Shown here: piece by piece, positions 43,915 to 53,920 of the stretch | Layout of the letters: the number at the start of each line of letters is the position of its first letter | How positions within the stretch are numbered: the first letter of the stretch is position 1 | Assembly: GCA_902771725.1 (NCBI GenBank) | Contig: CACXXT010000005.1 | Coordinates: 1-64,000 of the forward strand | DNA length: 64,000 nucleotides | Direction of reading: 5' to 3' | Origin: an uncultured Bacteroidales bacterium | Lineage (GTDB): Bacteria > Bacteroidota > Bacteroidia > Bacteroidales > Bacteroidaceae | The notes under the pieces: generated by a model | What the model saw: the letters and a program-made list of their open reading frames with translations, nothing else | Databases searched by the model: none | Told to the model about the DNA's origin: nothing | Made by a program: the position numbers and the translations under genes

Positions 43915-44454
43915 ATGAAAGAAATTAAAGTCCTATTGGAAGCATGCCACGGTTATAGCCACTTCGGCAGCTACTCAAGTCATGCCACCGTGGATATTGA
44001 AGTCAGCAACAAAGCTCTGGCGGCACTGCGTAAGATCCACCCCTCCGAGGCTACCTGCGAACAGGTGGCTGAGGCCATCAGCCAGGGAGCCACCGCACTC
44101 CAGTCTGTGCACACCAAGGCCTGCAACGAATACTATAATATGGTAGAACGCTACTGGCTGCACGAGGCCGACAACGAATGTGAGCGGGAGGCCCTGGAGC
44201 AATGCATCGACGACGACATCGAGGAGGGACTCTTCGAGCCCGATATGACCATCGAGGAGTTCAGCCAGATGAAGGAAGAGGAAGGATGCGACCTCGACGA
44301 CGAAGAGCTGGTGGAAGAATACCACTTTTATCTCATGGACGACTATGCCGCCTGGGTCCACTGTCAGGACGATAACGAATTCGTGGCCTGCCGCGTGGGC
44401 TGCGACCTCGATGGCATCCGCGACGAACCTGCCAGCTACACCCTCAAGTACTGA
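43915..44454 (+). CDS. Acidic hypothetical protein
   Basis: 179 residues, strongly acidic (ECEREALEQCIDDDIEEGLFEPDMTIEEFSQMKEEEGCDLDDEELVEEYHFY). No signal peptide or membrane helix. The N-terminal strand-loop KEIKVLLEACHGYSHFGSYSSHATVDIEVS and a helical middle are followed by a short C-terminal strand part. The acidity recalls DNA-mimic or inhibitor proteins, but this is only a thought. It is the first gene after a CTAGCTAGCA-type promoter and is probably cotranscribed with the 82-aa membrane protein. Confidence 0.75.
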   Translation: MKEIKVLLEACHGYSHFGSYSSHATVDIEVSNKALAALRKIHPSEATCEQVAEAISQGATALQSVHTKACNEYYNMVERYWLHEADNECEREALEQCIDDDIEEGLFEPDMTIEEFSQMKEEEGCDLDDEELVEEYHFYLMDDYAAWVHCQDDNEFVACRVGCDLDGIRDEPASYTLKY

Positions 44455-44517
44455 CCTCTCGCCGTCCTCTCCCCCTCCAAACGTCAAACCATTGTCAAAA
44501 ACAAATTCAAGAACATC

Positions 44518-44766
44518 ATGAAGTACATTTTCCACAACGACGACCTCTCCTACGTCATCGAGGACGAAAAGGAGCTCAACAAGTTCACCCGGCGCTCCGT
44601 CCTCGGCTGCAGCATCTACATCATCGCACTGATTATCGGCGGAATCCTGCTCCTCCTGGGCATGATGTACCTCTTCTACCTGATACTCGAGTATCCCGTA
44701 GATATCTTCTCGTGGTTTCTGGACTTGCTGATGAGTATCATCAACTTCTTCGGACCGCCCGTATAG
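44518..44766 (+). CDS. Small membrane protein
   Basis: 82 residues: charged N-terminus (HNDDLSYVIEDEKELNKFTRRS) and two hydrophobic segments (IYIIALIIGGILLLLGMMYLFYL and IFSWFLDLLMSIINFF). It starts 63 bp after the acidic-protein gene; no family recognised. Confidence 0.65.
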   Translation: MKYIFHNDDLSYVIEDEKELNKFTRRSVLGCSIYIIALIIGGILLLLGMMYLFYLILEYPVDIFSWFLDLLMSIINFFGPPV

Positions 44767-44841
44767 TCCAAAAAACTCCGGTATGAGACCACGAACCAGC
44801 AAAAAGATTGCTCAATCCTCGTATTTCTGCCCCTATTTTTC

Positions 44842-44849
44842 TATCTTTG
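44842..44849 (+). promoter_or_regulatory. -7 element of the addB-like operon
   Basis: TATCTTTGTGCCC, 28 bp before the ATG at 44877. No CTAGCTAGCA box is present here. Confidence 0.6.
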
Positions 44850-44876
44850 TGCCCGAATAATCAATACAAAACAGTT

Positions 44877-47540
44877 ATGAACATCGTTTATTCACCCGTT
44901 TTCAACTCCACGAGCTACGTCAACCTCGAGCAGCGCCAGGGTCAGTGGCTCGGCCTGAAGGTGTGCGGTTCGGCCGAACTGCTCTCCGAACTCGAGCTCC
45001 GCGCAGGCATTGCAGTTGCGGAGCAGAGCGAACCCGAACGCCTGGTCGCTTTCCACACATCCGTAAAGAATAAGGTAGCCGGCACCGTCTTCGAGCAGTC
45101 GTTCCGAACCGATGAGGTGGGTGTCACACGTCAGCTCATGACGTGGTGCGACAACCTCCTCATGGCGGGATGGGACCCTGCCGCACCTGCCCCGTCCGAC
45201 AAACTCGCGGCCCTTGCCGAAATCGCCAAAGGCGTGCAGGGCAAGCATGTGGCCCAGCGCTGGCAGGACCTCACCGCCAGCCTCCGCGACCACGCCGTCT
45301 TCAGCAAGGACGATGTCATCGAAGTCCATACCGCAGAGCTGATACCGCCCGTCATCAAGGCTGCGCTCGTCCAGCTCTCCTCGCAGGCCACCGTCAACTA
45401 CGTGACCAATGAAGGCACCACACCCTCAGATGTCAGCGTATATCATTTCAAGACACGCACCCAGGCCTACCAGTGGTACCTCTCCTGGCCCGAAGCCCTC
45501 GCTGATGTCGACGTCTCCGTCAGTGCCGACAACTGTATCCTCAACGACATGGCCATAGCCATGGGCCGCCCTGCGGTCAATTCCAAGTCGCAGAACAGCA
45601 ATCCCCAGCTGCTGCAGCTGTTCAAGTTGGGTTTGTCGCTCTTCGCCCGCCCGTTGAACGTCTACAACCTCCTCTCCTACCTTCAGGTTCCCGGCAACCC
45701 GCTCGGCGGCGTTGCCTATAAGCTGGCGCAGGTCTTGGCCGACGAGGGCGGCATCAATGAGAAATGGCAAGAGGTCATCTCGAACTACGACTTCACCGAT
45801 GACGAAGGCAAGGACCGCCGCGACGACAAACTCGCCTTCATCGCGATGATCAATGCCGACTACTCCCCCGAGCGCATCCCTGTCTCCGACGTCAGAACCT
45901 ACACCGGTAAGCTGGCCCATTGGTGCGACCTCCTGCGCTACTCACGCCATGTCGACGACGAGCGCAAGGAGCAGCTTGTGGTCTTGGCAGCCTTCTGCCG
46001 TTCCCTGCTCGCCATCCTCCCCGTCGAGGGCTTCATCACCTCCAACGAGCTCAAGGCTCATGTCGACGGCATCTACCGCCCCCAGTCCTTCACCCATATG
46101 AAGGCGCAGAAGAACTCGCCCGACGTCATCTCGGACGTCACACAGCTGGCCGACCGCGCCGACAAGGTGTGCTGGCTGGGCTGTGTCGGAGCCTCCGTGC
46201 AGCCCTATCCCTTCGATTTCCTCAACCAGACAGAATGCGAGGACCTCAACCGCTCTGGTATCGCCATCCCCGCCAAGTCCGGTTTCTACACCCTTCACCA
46301 CCGGCTGCAGCTGGATGCCCTGAAGAACATCAGCCACCTGGTCCTCGTCACCTGGGAGTTCGACGGCAATGCCCGCCAGGAGGAACACCCGCTTGTCACC
46401 GAACTCAGGCAGCAGCGCAAGGCCGACTGGCACACCCTTTTCCACGCAGACGAGCAGCCCAACCTCCCGACCGTCAGCGGCGACGTCTCAACCCTTGAGC
46501 CGCAGACCTCCTATCAGCTCTCCTCGATGGCCGCTCTCCGTCGCGACAAAGAGAGTTTTTCCAGCGTCTCCCTCCTCATCCAGCACCCGTTCGACTACAC
46601 CATGGATTATCTGCTCCGCCTCAGGGAACCCATCGTGGGACAGCTGCCCGACCTCGACACCACCAAGGGCCTTGTCGCACACCTCGTGGTGGAGACGCTG
46701 GTGAAAGAACATCTCGGACAGATGGCCGACTACTATCTCAGCCTCGATGCTCCCGCACGCGACGAGCTGTTCAACGCTGCCATAGCCCAGAAAGGAGCCA
46801 TACTCATGCTGCCGGAATATCACATCGAATGCCAGCAGTTCAAGGCCGTACTCCACGACAGCCTCACCGCCCTGGCCCGCACCATCAAGGACCTGTGCCT
46901 GAAGCCCGTCGGCAGCGAGGTCGAACTGAATGTCTCATTCGAGAAGATTGGCAACTTCCAGGCCAAGATCGACCTCCTGCTTCGGGATGCCGCCGGCCGC
47001 TATGTCATCTTCGACATGAAATGGTCCGAGAACAATTCCTATCGCGAAAACCTTGAGGAGAACAAAGCCATGCAGCTCGAACTCTATCGCCAGGCCGTGG
47101 AGCAGCACTTCAAAGCCGAGGTCGCGGGAGTAGGCTACTACCTCTTCCCCCGGATGACCCTGTTCACCACCGATTACCCCGATTCCGACCACGTCAAGCA
47201 AGTAACGGTGAAAGCCGACGAAGCCGTGCGGAACCTCTTCGCGGAAGTACAAAACTCCTACGTCTACCGTCGCACCTCCTTGGACGATGGCTTTATCGAG
47301 GAAGGCGAACTGACCGACATTGCCGAACTCCCCTACACCACGGACAAACCATCCGACCAGCCGCTCTATCCCATAAAAGCTGACTATAACGACAAGGATA
47401 AGTCAAAGAAAAGGAAAGCCTGTCCCTACGTCAAGAAGGACAAGCCCCCCTTCACCAAGCAGAAGCCAGATTGGAAAAAGCCCACAGATCCCAAGGAAAT
47501 CAAGACTACTCACCCCATCCTAAAAGGCAGACTCGTATGA
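44877..47540 (+). CDS. AddB-like protein with PD-(D/E)XK nuclease domain
   Basis: 887 residues from ATG 44877. The first about 600 residues look like a degenerate UvrD-type scaffold as in AddB, without a recognisable Walker A. The C-terminal nuclease has E-V-E-L-N, Asp699 in K-I-D-L-L-L and D713-M-K715 in VIFDMKW, followed by the QLELYRQAVE helix of RecB-family nucleases. The cysteines that bind an iron-sulphur cluster in AddB are not found. The tail (residues 850-887) is Lys/Pro-rich. Its stop overlaps the start of the AddA-like gene (ATGA), so the pair should form a complex that resects double-strand ends. Confidence 0.8.
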   Translation: MNIVYSPVFNSTSYVNLEQRQGQWLGLKVCGSAELLSELELRAGIAVAEQSEPERLVAFHTSVKNKVAGTVFEQSFRTDEVGVTRQLMTWCDNLLMAGWDPAAPAPSDKLAALAEIAKGVQGKHVAQRWQDLTASLRDHAVFSKDDVIEVHTAELIPPVIKAALVQLSSQATVNYVTNEGTTPSDVSVYHFKTRTQAYQWYLSWPEALADVDVSVSADNCILNDMAIAMGRPAVNSKSQNSNPQLLQLFKLGLSLFARPLNVYNLLSYLQVPGNPLGGVAYKLAQVLADEGGINEKWQEVISNYDFTDDEGKDRRDDKLAFIAMINADYSPERIPVSDVRTYTGKLAHWCDLLRYSRHVDDERKEQLVVLAAFCRSLLAILPVEGFITSNELKAHVDGIYRPQSFTHMKAQKNSPDVISDVTQLADRADKVCWLGCVGASVQPYPFDFLNQTECEDLNRSGIAIPAKSGFYTLHHRLQLDALKNISHLVLVTWEFDGNARQEEHPLVTELRQQRKADWHTLFHADEQPNLPTVSGDVSTLEPQTSYQLSSMAALRRDKESFSSVSLLIQHPFDYTMDYLLRLREPIVGQLPDLDTTKGLVAHLVVETLVKEHLGQMADYYLSLDAPARDELFNAAIAQKGAILMLPEYHIECQQFKAVLHDSLTALARTIKDLCLKPVGSEVELNVSFEKIGNFQAKIDLLLRDAAGRYVIFDMKWSENNSYRENLEENKAMQLELYRQAVEQHFKAEVAGVGYYLFPRMTLFTTDYPDSDHVKQVTVKADEAVRNLFAEVQNSYVYRRTSLDDGFIEEGELTDIAELPYTTDKPSDQPLYPIKADYNDKDKSKKRKACPYVKKDKPPFTKQKPDWKKPTDPKEIKTTHPILKGRLV

Positions 47541-50500
47541 AAAACATTCAGTATATCAACGCCGGAGCAGGTTCCGGCAAGACCACCAGGCTCACCCAAA
47601 TCCTGTCCGAGCAGCTCAGTGGTCCCTACAAACCCTCCGAGGTCATCCTCACCACCTTCACGGAGTTGGCAGCCTCCGAGTTCCGCGAGAAGGCTCGCGA
47701 AGCCCTCTACAACAGCGGCCATACCGATGCGGCAGCCGAACTGGATTCCGCAGCCATCGGCACCGTCCATTCCGTAGCCCTCAGCTTCATCCAGAAGTAC
47801 TGGTACCTGATAGGCGTATCACCCGACATGAAAGTCATGTCGGACGACGACCTGCAGGTCTATATCAGCGAGTCCCTGGGTAATTTCGTGAGCACGGAAG
47901 ACCTTAAGTTCTTCCGCTCCTATCAGCGCTTCTTCGACTTGAAAGACGGGTCGCATGCAGACCTCAATTTCTGGAAAGACCATCTCCTCAACATCATCGA
48001 GAAGGTGAACAACTACAATGTCGACATCCAGCGAAGCATCGAGGACAGCCAGGAGATTGTAGATAAGATCTTCCATAAGAAAGTGGTATTGAATCAGAAT
48101 GCACTGGAATCGTTCAAAAGCGCATTGGCTGCCGACTATCCCTCTCACAGCGACAATGCCAAGAAAACTACCGGGCCCATTCACGAAGGCCTACAGCAGA
48201 ACGAACGAACATATGCATTTCTTTCCAAGTTGTATGATTTCCTTACGAATGATGATCAGAAGAATATCAAAAACCATATAAAAAAAGAAGTCATCGGAGA
48301 AAACGTGTATGATAGTCTTGTCGACAATCTCAAGGCCGTATTATGCTCAGCTTCCGGCAACGATAATCCTCAATACTTCCTTAAAGAAATGATTAAGAGA
48401 CTTCTGACTATCGCCAGCAACTGGAAGGAGGGGTTCATCAACTTCAAGAAGGACCGCCATATCATCGACTACAACGATATGGAACGCCTGTTCCTGCAAC
48501 TCCTGGAAAATACGGATGTCAAGGCCGAGATCCGTGGTACATACAAACTGATGATGGTCGACGAGTTCCAGGACTCCAGCCCCATCCAGTTGGAGATCTT
48601 CAAGCGCCTATCCGACCTTATGGAGCAGAGCTACTGGGTCGGCGACCCCAAGCAGAGCATCTATGGCTTCCGTGGGGCGGATGTGGATCTCATTAAGGAG
48701 ACCATTCAGCTATTTAGCCCTTGTGGCGCTACTCCGGAATCGCACCTCAGTTTCGACAGGATAGACAATTCATGGCGTTCAAGGCAGCCCCTGGTACACC
48801 TAGTAAACAGATGTTTTGCCAGGGCATACAACGGCATTATCGAAGAGAAAGATGTCGTATTAACTCCCCAGCGTCAGGAATCAGCGCAATTCACTCCAGC
48901 ACTCTCTCACTGGAATTGTTATGCCTCCAGATCATCCACCGACATCTACACCGACAAAGTAGCAGCCCGCATCCAGCAGCTACTAGAAAGCCACACCGTC
49001 GTCCAGTTCAAGAACAAGGACGAGTTCCGCGCTATCCGTCCCGGCGACATCGCCATCCTCTGTCGTACAAACGGTGAATGTAAGAATTTTGCCAAGGCGC
49101 TGATCAGAAAGGGCGTTCCCGTATGCTTCGTCAACGACGACATCCTTCAGCAGACGGAAGTGCAGCTGGTCCTCACCCTGCTCAAGTTTATGGTCGATTC
49201 CTCCAACAAACATGTGCGTGCCGACCTCCTGCGCCTGCTCCAGGACACATCCACGCAGGACATCCTCCAGCAGCGCCTGGACTATATGATCAGCCTCAAA
49301 CAGCAGCAGGAGAACGCAGGCGACGATGCCGGGAAGCCCAAGGACCAGTGGCTCAACGACAGCCCCCTCATCAGCCGCCTCCAGGAGTTCAGGCAGACCG
49401 TGCGGAACCTCTCCGTCAGCGACCTCCTCGACAGCATCATCTTTACCCTCGCCCTCCCCGAAATAGTGGCTAAATGGGACGATGTCGACAACCGCCGGCA
49501 GAACCTGCACACCCTCAGTGCCCTCGCCCGCAGCTACGACGAGCACTGCCTCCAGATGGGCATCGGAGCCTCCGTGGGCGGACTCCTCACCTATCTCTCC
49601 TATACCACCGTCGACAACAAGGTCGACAATGCCACCGATGCCGTCAAGGTGCTCACCTACCACAAGTCAAAAGGCTTGGAGTGGCCTTATGTCATCCTCT
49701 CGTCCCTTGAGGACGACAGCCTGGAAGTCAAGACATTCACGCGGAAGTGTTTCTGGGGCATACACGAACTTCGTCACCAAGGTAGTGATGGGAATGCGGT
49801 ATATACCATTCAGCTATTACCCAGGATCGGCAGTGCTTACAATACCAACCTGCCGAAGCCAGTTATTGATGCTTGTTGCACTTGTCCGACATATGAGGTT
49901 TTAGTGAAAAAAGAGCAGAACGACCTGCGCAACCTATTGTATGTAGGCATGACCAGAGCCCGTGATTATCTGACCACCCTCAGCCTTCAAGGTGGAAAGA
50001 ACAATCTGCCCACTCTAGCCTGGATCCGGAACGCCGGCATCTCCGACGGCGAGATAACGAACAATGCAAAATCCTTATGGGGTGAAGACAATTTGACTCC
50101 TGTCTTCGAGGACCTCCCTGATGTCAAAAGCACCGAGGACACCGCAGCTGCTGCAGCCACTCACTACACCCGCTATGCCTACCCGGACAACCCCGAGCTC
50201 GCCCGCGATCCCAAGTACCTCTCCCCCAGCCGCCTGCCCAAGATAGAGTTCGCCCCGGAGAACATCCGTATCCTCGCAGATCTCGACTGCCGTATCGAGC
50301 CCTACCGGACCAAGCCCGAGACGGAAGCGGCGGCAGGAACCTGCATCCACAACATCTTCGCCGTCTACGACCCCGCCCTCTCCCGCGAGGAAAATGTCGC
50401 CCGCGCCACACGCATCCGCAATGGCAACAATATGTACGAGGTCATCCCCGATGTCGACAAAGTCGTCACCTCCATCGAGCACCTCTACGCCTGGCTGGAA

Positions 50501-50818
50501 GCCACCTATGGCAATCCCACCTCCATCAAGCATGAAGTCCCCTTCATCCAGCCCCTCCCCGGCCAGGTCGTACATGGCGAGATAGACCTCCTCTGGTACC
50601 TCAGCGACCGCGAGTGCGTACTCGTCGACTTCAAGAACTTCCCCGGCAGCAAGGACACCATCACCAACCCCGATCCCGGCAACCGCCACTATGCCGGCAC
50701 CTACGCCTCCCAGCTCCAGGCCTATCGCGATGTCCTGTCCGCCTCCGGTCTCACCGTCCGCGACACCCTCATCTACTACTCCGTCATGGGCTGTCCCGTC
50801 CGCCTCAACCTCGGCTAA
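47537..50818 (+). CDS. AddA-like UvrD/RecB helicase-nuclease
   Basis: 1093 residues from ATG 47537. Helicase motifs: I N-A-G-A-G-S-G-K-T (residues 8-16), Ia TTFTELAASEF, II M-V-D-E-F-Q-D, III G-D-P-K-Q-S-I-Y-G-F-R-G, and V/VI near YHKSKGLEWPYV and YVGMTRARDYL. The C-terminal PD-(D/E)XK nuclease has E1015-I-D1017 and D1031-F-K1033. Architecture equals AddA/RecB. With the AddB-like partner it would unwind and degrade linear DNA and feed RecA. It is slightly AT-richer around 48.1-48.5 kb than its neighbours. Confidence 0.9.
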   Translation: MKNIQYINAGAGSGKTTRLTQILSEQLSGPYKPSEVILTTFTELAASEFREKAREALYNSGHTDAAAELDSAAIGTVHSVALSFIQKYWYLIGVSPDMKVMSDDDLQVYISESLGNFVSTEDLKFFRSYQRFFDLKDGSHADLNFWKDHLLNIIEKVNNYNVDIQRSIEDSQEIVDKIFHKKVVLNQNALESFKSALAADYPSHSDNAKKTTGPIHEGLQQNERTYAFLSKLYDFLTNDDQKNIKNHIKKEVIGENVYDSLVDNLKAVLCSASGNDNPQYFLKEMIKRLLTIASNWKEGFINFKKDRHIIDYNDMERLFLQLLENTDVKAEIRGTYKLMMVDEFQDSSPIQLEIFKRLSDLMEQSYWVGDPKQSIYGFRGADVDLIKETIQLFSPCGATPESHLSFDRIDNSWRSRQPLVHLVNRCFARAYNGIIEEKDVVLTPQRQESAQFTPALSHWNCYASRSSTDIYTDKVAARIQQLLESHTVVQFKNKDEFRAIRPGDIAILCRTNGECKNFAKALIRKGVPVCFVNDDILQQTEVQLVLTLLKFMVDSSNKHVRADLLRLLQDTSTQDILQQRLDYMISLKQQQENAGDDAGKPKDQWLNDSPLISRLQEFRQTVRNLSVSDLLDSIIFTLALPEIVAKWDDVDNRRQNLHTLSALARSYDEHCLQMGIGASVGGLLTYLSYTTVDNKVDNATDAVKVLTYHKSKGLEWPYVILSSLEDDSLEVKTFTRKCFWGIHELRHQGSDGNAVYTIQLLPRIGSAYNTNLPKPVIDACCTCPTYEVLVKKEQNDLRNLLYVGMTRARDYLTTLSLQGGKNNLPTLAWIRNAGISDGEITNNAKSLWGEDNLTPVFEDLPDVKSTEDTAAAAATHYTRYAYPDNPELARDPKYLSPSRLPKIEFAPENIRILADLDCRIEPYRTKPETEAAAGTCIHNIFAVYDPALSREENVARATRIRNGNNMYEVIPDVDKVVTSIEHLYAWLEATYGNPTSIKHEVPFIQPLPGQVVHGEIDLLWYLSDRECVLVDFKNFPGSKDTITNPDPGNRHYAGTYASQLQAYRDVLSASGLTVRDTLIYYSVMGCPVRLNLG

Positions 50819-50846
50819 TCCCCCATAAACCTAATATCTACCCTTG

Positions 50847-53696
50847 ATGGCAACAACCGATAAAACCCCACTCTGGCTCGACCTGAAAAAGGAGTATATC
50901 GACGACAACTTCGATAAGCTCCAGTCCTATTTGCGCGATTGCGAAGAAAAGAAGAGCCGCGACAGCTTCCATGACATCACCATCCAGCTGTTTCGCGACC
51001 GCATCAACGACCTCCTCATCAGCCTCTCCGAACGCCCCGTCTATGCCGACGAAGCCGAACGCCGCGTGCAGGTGGCCAACGTACGTATGTTGGCCACCTA
51101 CCTATTGGCCGACGGCAGCCACTCGCTGGCACTCCCGGCCTATGTGGCGATGATGAACGAGCTACGGATGATGAACCCCCGATTCTCGGAGCAAATCGTC
51201 AGAACCGTCATGCAGCGCATCCGCTTCGATGAGGTATCCAGCCTGGGCTACGGCTGGGGAGATCTCGAGAAGATAGGCACCGACCTCTTCGTCCACAACG
51301 CTTGCAAGCAGGCACGCTTCACCCACCCCTTGAAAACACCCCACCTGTTCTCGCGCTATGGCACGGCACTGCTCACCGCCGATGCCCTCATGCTCACCCA
51401 TGAGAATGCCCCCGAAGCCAGGAAACTGCTCAAGAGTGGATGCAACTCCCTCGACACCGGAGCCGGCATCACCCTCAGGTCAGCCTCCGCAGAGAAACTC
51501 AGGCAGAGCCGGGAAAAGAGCGTCGTCGATATGGATGAGTACACCCGCGATTTCATCCTCACCCTGTCACGGCTCCAGGCATCCTCCTCCCTCCGCCATC
51601 TGCGTCGCTATGCCGACGGCGACGAGGTCATCGTGCGCGTCAAGAGCATCGACAAGGAAGTCTGCGTGGAAACCGTAGACCCCGCCTACGACCAGCTCGA
51701 AGGCGTCATCCGCTACGAGCGTCCCAGCATCGTCTACTACTACACCGATACCCTCAAGGACTACTTCCACGTCGGCGACTACCTCACCGCCACCCTCAAG
51801 GATGCCGAAAGGGCCGTCTTTAACATCGAGCAGCAGCTGGTGCGCTTCTTCGTCGAGGACACGCGCGAGACAATGAAGGACGATGACTACTCCCTCGCAC
51901 TGCTCATCGACGAACGCCCGGACTACTGCGCCTGGATCATGGAAAATGGCGTGGCTATCCGCACACCCCGTTCACCCCAGTACCATCGTGGCGAATACGC
52001 CTTCGTGCGCATCAGCGAGTACAGCTCTGGCAAGCAGTACGGCCTGATTCACGGACATGTCATCGAGGGCAGCGACGAGACCTTCTCCGAGCAGAACGTA
52101 CGCCACGACTGCATCCGTGCCTTTGCCGAACAGACGACACTCCCTCCGAGCGTTCGGCAGGCCGAGGACACCAGCGAGCTCAGCCCCGTGCTGCTCCGGC
52201 TGCTGCTGCGCTTGCTGTTCCACTACCAGAAGTCCCTGCTGAAGCCCTCCGACCGCTTCCGTTTCCTCGCCAATGCCAACATCATTGCCGAGATTGTCGG
52301 AGACCAGTCCTCCGCCTCCTATCTCTGTTTCGCACGCACCTACCTGCGCGCCCTCATCCAGTTCGTCAATGGCGAAGACCTCTCCACCATCCGTCTCATT
52401 CCCGACGACGAGTACAAAGACGCCAAGTCCACGCTCATCCGTCTCTCCGTCATCCAGCTGCTTCAAGAGTATGGCCGCAAGGACAACTCACCCCGGCTCG
52501 CCCAGGCCATCAGCGACTTCGAGGTCGCCATTCCCCAGCTGTCGCGCCTGGCACGCCTCATCCAGACTGCCAACTCCATGCAGGACACCCTCTCCGGCTC
52601 TGCCCTCAACGTCATACGCCGCGAAATCATCCACTCCCTCTCCATGGAGACCGAGAACGATGCCGACCTCGAAGCCGACAAGGGCATCTACCTCGGCGTG
52701 GAGAGCGGCACCCTGGAGTTCAAGACCTCCGTCGTCTTCCCTCCTGACAACAACATGCAGCCCGATGAGTACAGCCAGAACCTCAACGTGATGAAGGGCA
52801 TCTGCGCCTTCCTCAACTCCACTACCGGAGGCACACTCTATCTCGGTGTCAACGACCAAGGCTACGTGACAGGCGTGGACAACGACATGCAGCAGCTCCG
52901 CTGCAAGTCCATCGATGCCTATATGCGCTACGTGCAGGACATCGCACAGCGCTTCTTCGGCATCGATGCCATGCCCTATCTGCGCATCGAGTCGCTCTAC
53001 GACGACCAGGTCGTGGCCATCCATGTGGAACCACATCCCTATCGTGTCGTCGAGCTCAACAACATCGCCTACCTCCGCGTCAATGCCGAGTCGCGCGTCA
53101 TGCCCGAGCAGGTACGCCAGCAACTCATCGATCGCAAGGTGTTCACCAACAAGGACCGGGCAGCCGCCGTCTCGCGCCTGCAGCATGCCTGCACCGTCAA
53201 GAAGTGCGTCGTACTCCACAACTACGCTTCCAACAACAGTTGCCAGGTCAGCGACCGTCGCCTCGAAGTCTTCCAGGTGCTGCCTGCCGACGGGCTCATC
53301 GTGGGTTTCGACCTCGACAAACGCGCCAACCGGGTCTTTAACATCAACCGGATCGGCTATGTCGAGATCCTCGAGGACCAGCCCTGGCGCAACCAGGCTG
53401 AGCACCAGATACAGGACGTCGACGTCTTCCACATGACCGGCACCGACAGCTACCACATCTCCCTCCAGCTCGACCTCATGGCCAAGAACCTGCTCGTGGA
53501 AGAATACCCGCGTGCCGAGGAGTTCCTAAAGCCCCACAAGGGCGACGGGAACATCTGGTACTTCGACACCTGCGTCCACCGGCTCGAAGGCATCGGACGC
53601 TACTACATCGGACTCGCCAACCACATCCAGATCCTTGAGGGCGAAGAGCTCAGGCAGTATGCGAGAGAGTATGTCCACAACTATTTACAATATTAA
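50847..53696 (+). CDS. Schlafen-like AlbA_2 ATP-binding domain protein with WYL domain
   Basis: 949 residues (ATG 50847; a TTG directly precedes). Residues 1-270 are helical and unrecognised; 270-400 is strand-rich and may hold an OB-like fold; 400-600 is helical. Residues about 612-750 are the AlbA_2/Schlafen domain (G-V-E-S-G-T-L-E-F-K-T, FLNSTTGGTLYLGVNDQG, YLRVNAESRVM). Residues about 785-845 match a WYL domain (VVLHNYASNN...VFQVLPADGLIVGFDLDKR), followed by a WYL C-terminal-like extension. WYL proteins often control defence and DNA-damage loci. It starts 28 bp after the AddA-like gene, so it is the third gene of that operon. Confidence 0.8.
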   Translation: MATTDKTPLWLDLKKEYIDDNFDKLQSYLRDCEEKKSRDSFHDITIQLFRDRINDLLISLSERPVYADEAERRVQVANVRMLATYLLADGSHSLALPAYVAMMNELRMMNPRFSEQIVRTVMQRIRFDEVSSLGYGWGDLEKIGTDLFVHNACKQARFTHPLKTPHLFSRYGTALLTADALMLTHENAPEARKLLKSGCNSLDTGAGITLRSASAEKLRQSREKSVVDMDEYTRDFILTLSRLQASSSLRHLRRYADGDEVIVRVKSIDKEVCVETVDPAYDQLEGVIRYERPSIVYYYTDTLKDYFHVGDYLTATLKDAERAVFNIEQQLVRFFVEDTRETMKDDDYSLALLIDERPDYCAWIMENGVAIRTPRSPQYHRGEYAFVRISEYSSGKQYGLIHGHVIEGSDETFSEQNVRHDCIRAFAEQTTLPPSVRQAEDTSELSPVLLRLLLRLLFHYQKSLLKPSDRFRFLANANIIAEIVGDQSSASYLCFARTYLRALIQFVNGEDLSTIRLIPDDEYKDAKSTLIRLSVIQLLQEYGRKDNSPRLAQAISDFEVAIPQLSRLARLIQTANSMQDTLSGSALNVIRREIIHSLSMETENDADLEADKGIYLGVESGTLEFKTSVVFPPDNNMQPDEYSQNLNVMKGICAFLNSTTGGTLYLGVNDQGYVTGVDNDMQQLRCKSIDAYMRYVQDIAQRFFGIDAMPYLRIESLYDDQVVAIHVEPHPYRVVELNNIAYLRVNAESRVMPEQVRQQLIDRKVFTNKDRAAAVSRLQHACTVKKCVVLHNYASNNSCQVSDRRLEVFQVLPADGLIVGFDLDKRANRVFNINRIGYVEILEDQPWRNQAEHQIQDVDVFHMTGTDSYHISLQLDLMAKNLLVEEYPRAEEFLKPHKGDGNIWYFDTCVHRLEGIGRYYIGLANHIQILEGEELRQYAREYVHNYLQY

Positions 53697-53710
53697 TCCC
53701 CCATACCCTT

Positions 53711-53815
53711 ATGAAAGAATTAACCACACTCAGCGAGTATGATCAGGAACGCTACGCCATCTGCGAGCAGCTGGCCCAAAAACGCTTGTTGGACAGATTG
53801 CTGAGAGGAGAGTAG
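53711..53815 (+). CDS. 34-aa ORF ending the AddBA-Schlafen operon
   Basis: ATG at 53711, stop TAG at 53813, encoding MKELTTLSEYDQERYAICEQ and then LAQKRLLDRLLRGE. It lies 14 bp after the Schlafen/WYL stop. Its last codons form one arm of the terminator hairpin (53800-53838). Amphipathic helix with a basic end. Small size leaves doubt. Confidence 0.45.
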   Translation: MKELTTLSEYDQERYAICEQLAQKRLLDRLLRGE

Positions 53816-53838
53816 CCCATCGCCACCCTCCTCTCAGC
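53800..53838 (+). terminator. Terminator of the AddBA-Schlafen operon, joined to a dispersed repeat
   Basis: GCTGAGAGGAG...CTCCTCTCAGC, 11-bp perfect stem. Repeat copy 3 starts 17 bp further on. Confidence 0.7.
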
Positions 53839-53855
53839 CTGCTTCACCACCACAT

Positions 53856-53898
53856 CCGATTTCGCAAATGATATACTGATATACTGGTATACTGGCAT
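53856..53898 (+). repeat. CCGATTTCGCAAATG repeat, copy 3
   Basis: CACATCCGATTTCGCAAATG then GATATACT units, ending with GGCATGC. It lies between convergent operons. Confidence 0.85.
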
Positions 53899-53920
53899 GC
53901 GGGTCCGGGGTGAATAGTTA

